In this document: positions 62,421 to 64,000 of the stretch, one piece after another | How the letters are laid out: every line of letters starts with the position of its first letter | Numbering within the stretch: the stretch's first letter is position 1 | Position numbers and translations under genes: made by a program | Notes under the pieces: generated by a model | Seen by the model: only the letters and a program-made list of their open reading frames with translations | Told to the model about the DNA's origin: nothing | Database searches by the model: none | Assembly (NCBI GenBank): GCA_028023455.1 | Contig: JAQFVV010000158.1 | Coordinates: forward strand, 1,554,001-1,618,000 | From: Epiperipatus broadwayi | Taxonomy: Eukaryota; Onychophora; Udeonychophora; Euonychophora; Peripatidae | Direction: 5' to 3' | DNA length: 64,000 nt

Positions 62421-63240
62421 TACACAATATTAAACATATGTAAATAAGATATTTATTTTATATAGCGCGATGTTTTTAAACTGTAATAATAATTAGCATT
62501 AAGCTAATGCACATGCGCTTTATGGATTTTAATTATAAATGAATACTCTCACTTTTCCAAACACCAGATAAAATCTTTGTGAAAAGATAGAATGAATCCA
62601 TCTATCCTTTCAACCGAAATGTTTAAGTATGGGCAAATCTTAAGTATTTGGAAATGAAGATATAAATTACCTTTACTATGTCTAAATGAATGCCACTTGC
62701 AAAATTTATGATACATCATTCTTAGTTGAAATTAAAAATATGTAAATAAGATATTTATTTTATGTAGTGCGATGTTTTTAAACTGTAATAATAATCAGCA
62801 TTAAGCTAATGCACGTAGACTTTATATTGTGTTTAGAAAAGTGAGAGTATTCATTTATAGTTAAAATCCACAAAGCGCATGTGCATTAGCTTAATGCTGA
62901 TTATTATTACAGTTTAAAAACATTGTGCTATATAAAATAAATATCTTATTTACATATGTTTAATTTCAACTAAGAATGACATTGTAAATTCTAGTAAATT
63001 TCACAAGTGTCAGTCATTCAGACATAATAAAGGTAATTTATATCTTCACACTCTCATTTCCAAATACTTAAGATTTGCACATATTTAAATGTTTGGGTTG
63101 AAAGGATAGATGGATTCATTCTATCTTTTCACAAAGACTTTATCTTGTATTTGGGAAAGTGAGAGTATTCATTTATAGTTAAAATCCACAAAGCGCATGT
63201 GCATTAGCTTAATGCTGATTATTCTTACACAATATTAAAA
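62421..63240. repeat. Nested palindrome cluster
   Basis: The outer arms (about 62434-62739 and 62960-63235) are reverse complements, for example GAATGAATCCATCTATCC versus GGATAGATGGATTCATTC. The centre (about 62735-62966) is itself a palindrome: AAATAAGATATTTATTTTAT versus ATAAAATAAATATCTTATTT. As a result the block GCATTAAGCTAATGCAC or its complement appears four times. No coding sequence. Confidence 0.88.
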
Positions 63241-64000
63241 TTATATTACATATTTTAGGAAATTATATACTTATTTTTTATTATTAATTTATAAATAAAT
63301 AGCAAATATTATATTCGCGCATATGCATAAACATAGCTTAACACATTTCTATTTCTTAGTGTTATCAATTGTTTGCATCAAAAATGTATATTTTTCTATT
63401 ATATTTAAATGACTTTAAGCTCCCTTTACTTTTCCTCGCTAATCTCTGAAAAATGAATGCCTACTACTCCTATCTTTGTCTGTTATGAAATAATAGTAAC
63501 TATAATCATCTGAAATTATATCATTCCACTGTACACTTTGAAATAATAAATATACTAAACTTTATTTTGTTAATATCTAATCATCAACATTACTTTATCT
63601 GCATTGGAAAAGATGTTACTTTAAGTTTTTTTTTTAGAATAAATTTTTGTCACATGAAATAGAAAAGTATGATTTCTGTTTTCAGTACTTTTACCTCAGT
63701 CCCTTAAATTCTAAGTATGGTGCTGGACCTGTTAATGATTATTGATCAGTTTCTAATTTTCTCCTAGCTTTTATTATTAGAGGATTTCTGTTGTCAAAAA
63801 GAAAAGCTTTTTGGATTTTTTAAATAACTTTCTGAGAATCCAAAGTTTAAAATCTTCATTTAATTTATAAATCCTTAATTCATATTCATTTTATAGTTCT
63901 TAGTCATTTTAATTGATTTCTTCTTTTGTTTACTACTATCACTGCATATTTTTTTTACCAATCACAATTTACCATGGTTCATAATTTAACTAGGAATTTA
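63241..64000. other. AT-rich non-coding stretch to window end
   Basis: No exon or repeat boundary recognised. Confidence 0.5.

Noticed and set aside
45362-64000. Search for the last UXS1 exon(s)
   Set aside because: No stretch encoding the EGL/YFR helix or the basic tail was seen; absence by eye is not proof.
1-64000. CRISPR arrays, operons, bacterial promoters or ribosome binding sites
   Set aside because: The window is eukaryotic: spliced gene with GT-AG introns. The inverted and tandem repeats lack the regular short repeat/spacer pattern of CRISPR.

Overview
This is nuclear DNA from an animal, most probably an invertebrate. It is very AT-rich, with long introns packed with degraded transposable elements and inverted repeats. 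Protein coding is limited to short exons with GT-AG borders. Nothing looks bacterial, viral or organellar. The species cannot be fixed from the sequence.

The one real host gene is UXS1, UDP-glucuronate decarboxylase (UDP-xylose synthase), on the + strand. Seven consecutive exons are visible: 4378-4438, 4516-4696, 22926-23030, 31933-32114, 32942-33061, 45008-45170 and 45258-45361. They total 916 bp, about 305 codons, with all phases compatible. They carry the NAD-binding GxxGxxG motif, the TSE motif, the Y-x3-K catalytic pair and the conserved C-terminal substrate-binding segments. The N-terminal membrane-anchor/stem exon(s) and the last C-terminal exon(s) were not found, so the gene probably runs off both ends of the window.

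Everything else is intronic or flanking repeat. (1) Two members of a non-autonomous DNA transposon family have matching inverted ends and intact 8-bp target duplications (5242-7778 and 56207-57878), and a small derivative lies near 31.4 kb. (2) A Tigger/pogo-type element (48378-49921) has lost its DDE domain and carries a nested repeat. (3) A 5'-truncated non-LTR retrotransposon (51790-52423) sits inside a larger repeat. (4) A Ty3/Gypsy-like gag pseudogene lies on the - strand near 28.9-29.5 kb. (5) Long LTR-like repeats start with TGTAACGGTC-like sequence near 1, 10, 14 and 59 kb, with a related direct pair near 36 and 42 kb. (6) An unidentified ~430-bp repeat family (called R430 here) occurs near 12.8, 25.2, 48.6 and 50.3-52.5 kb, usually head to head. 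(7) Fold-back (hairpin) elements are abundant; one at 10781-11254 has perfectly identical 163-bp arms.

No coordinated gene system is visible. The interest lies in the unusually dense fold-back repeats inside the introns of a conserved housekeeping gene, and in several apparently unclassified mobile-element families with readable boundaries.
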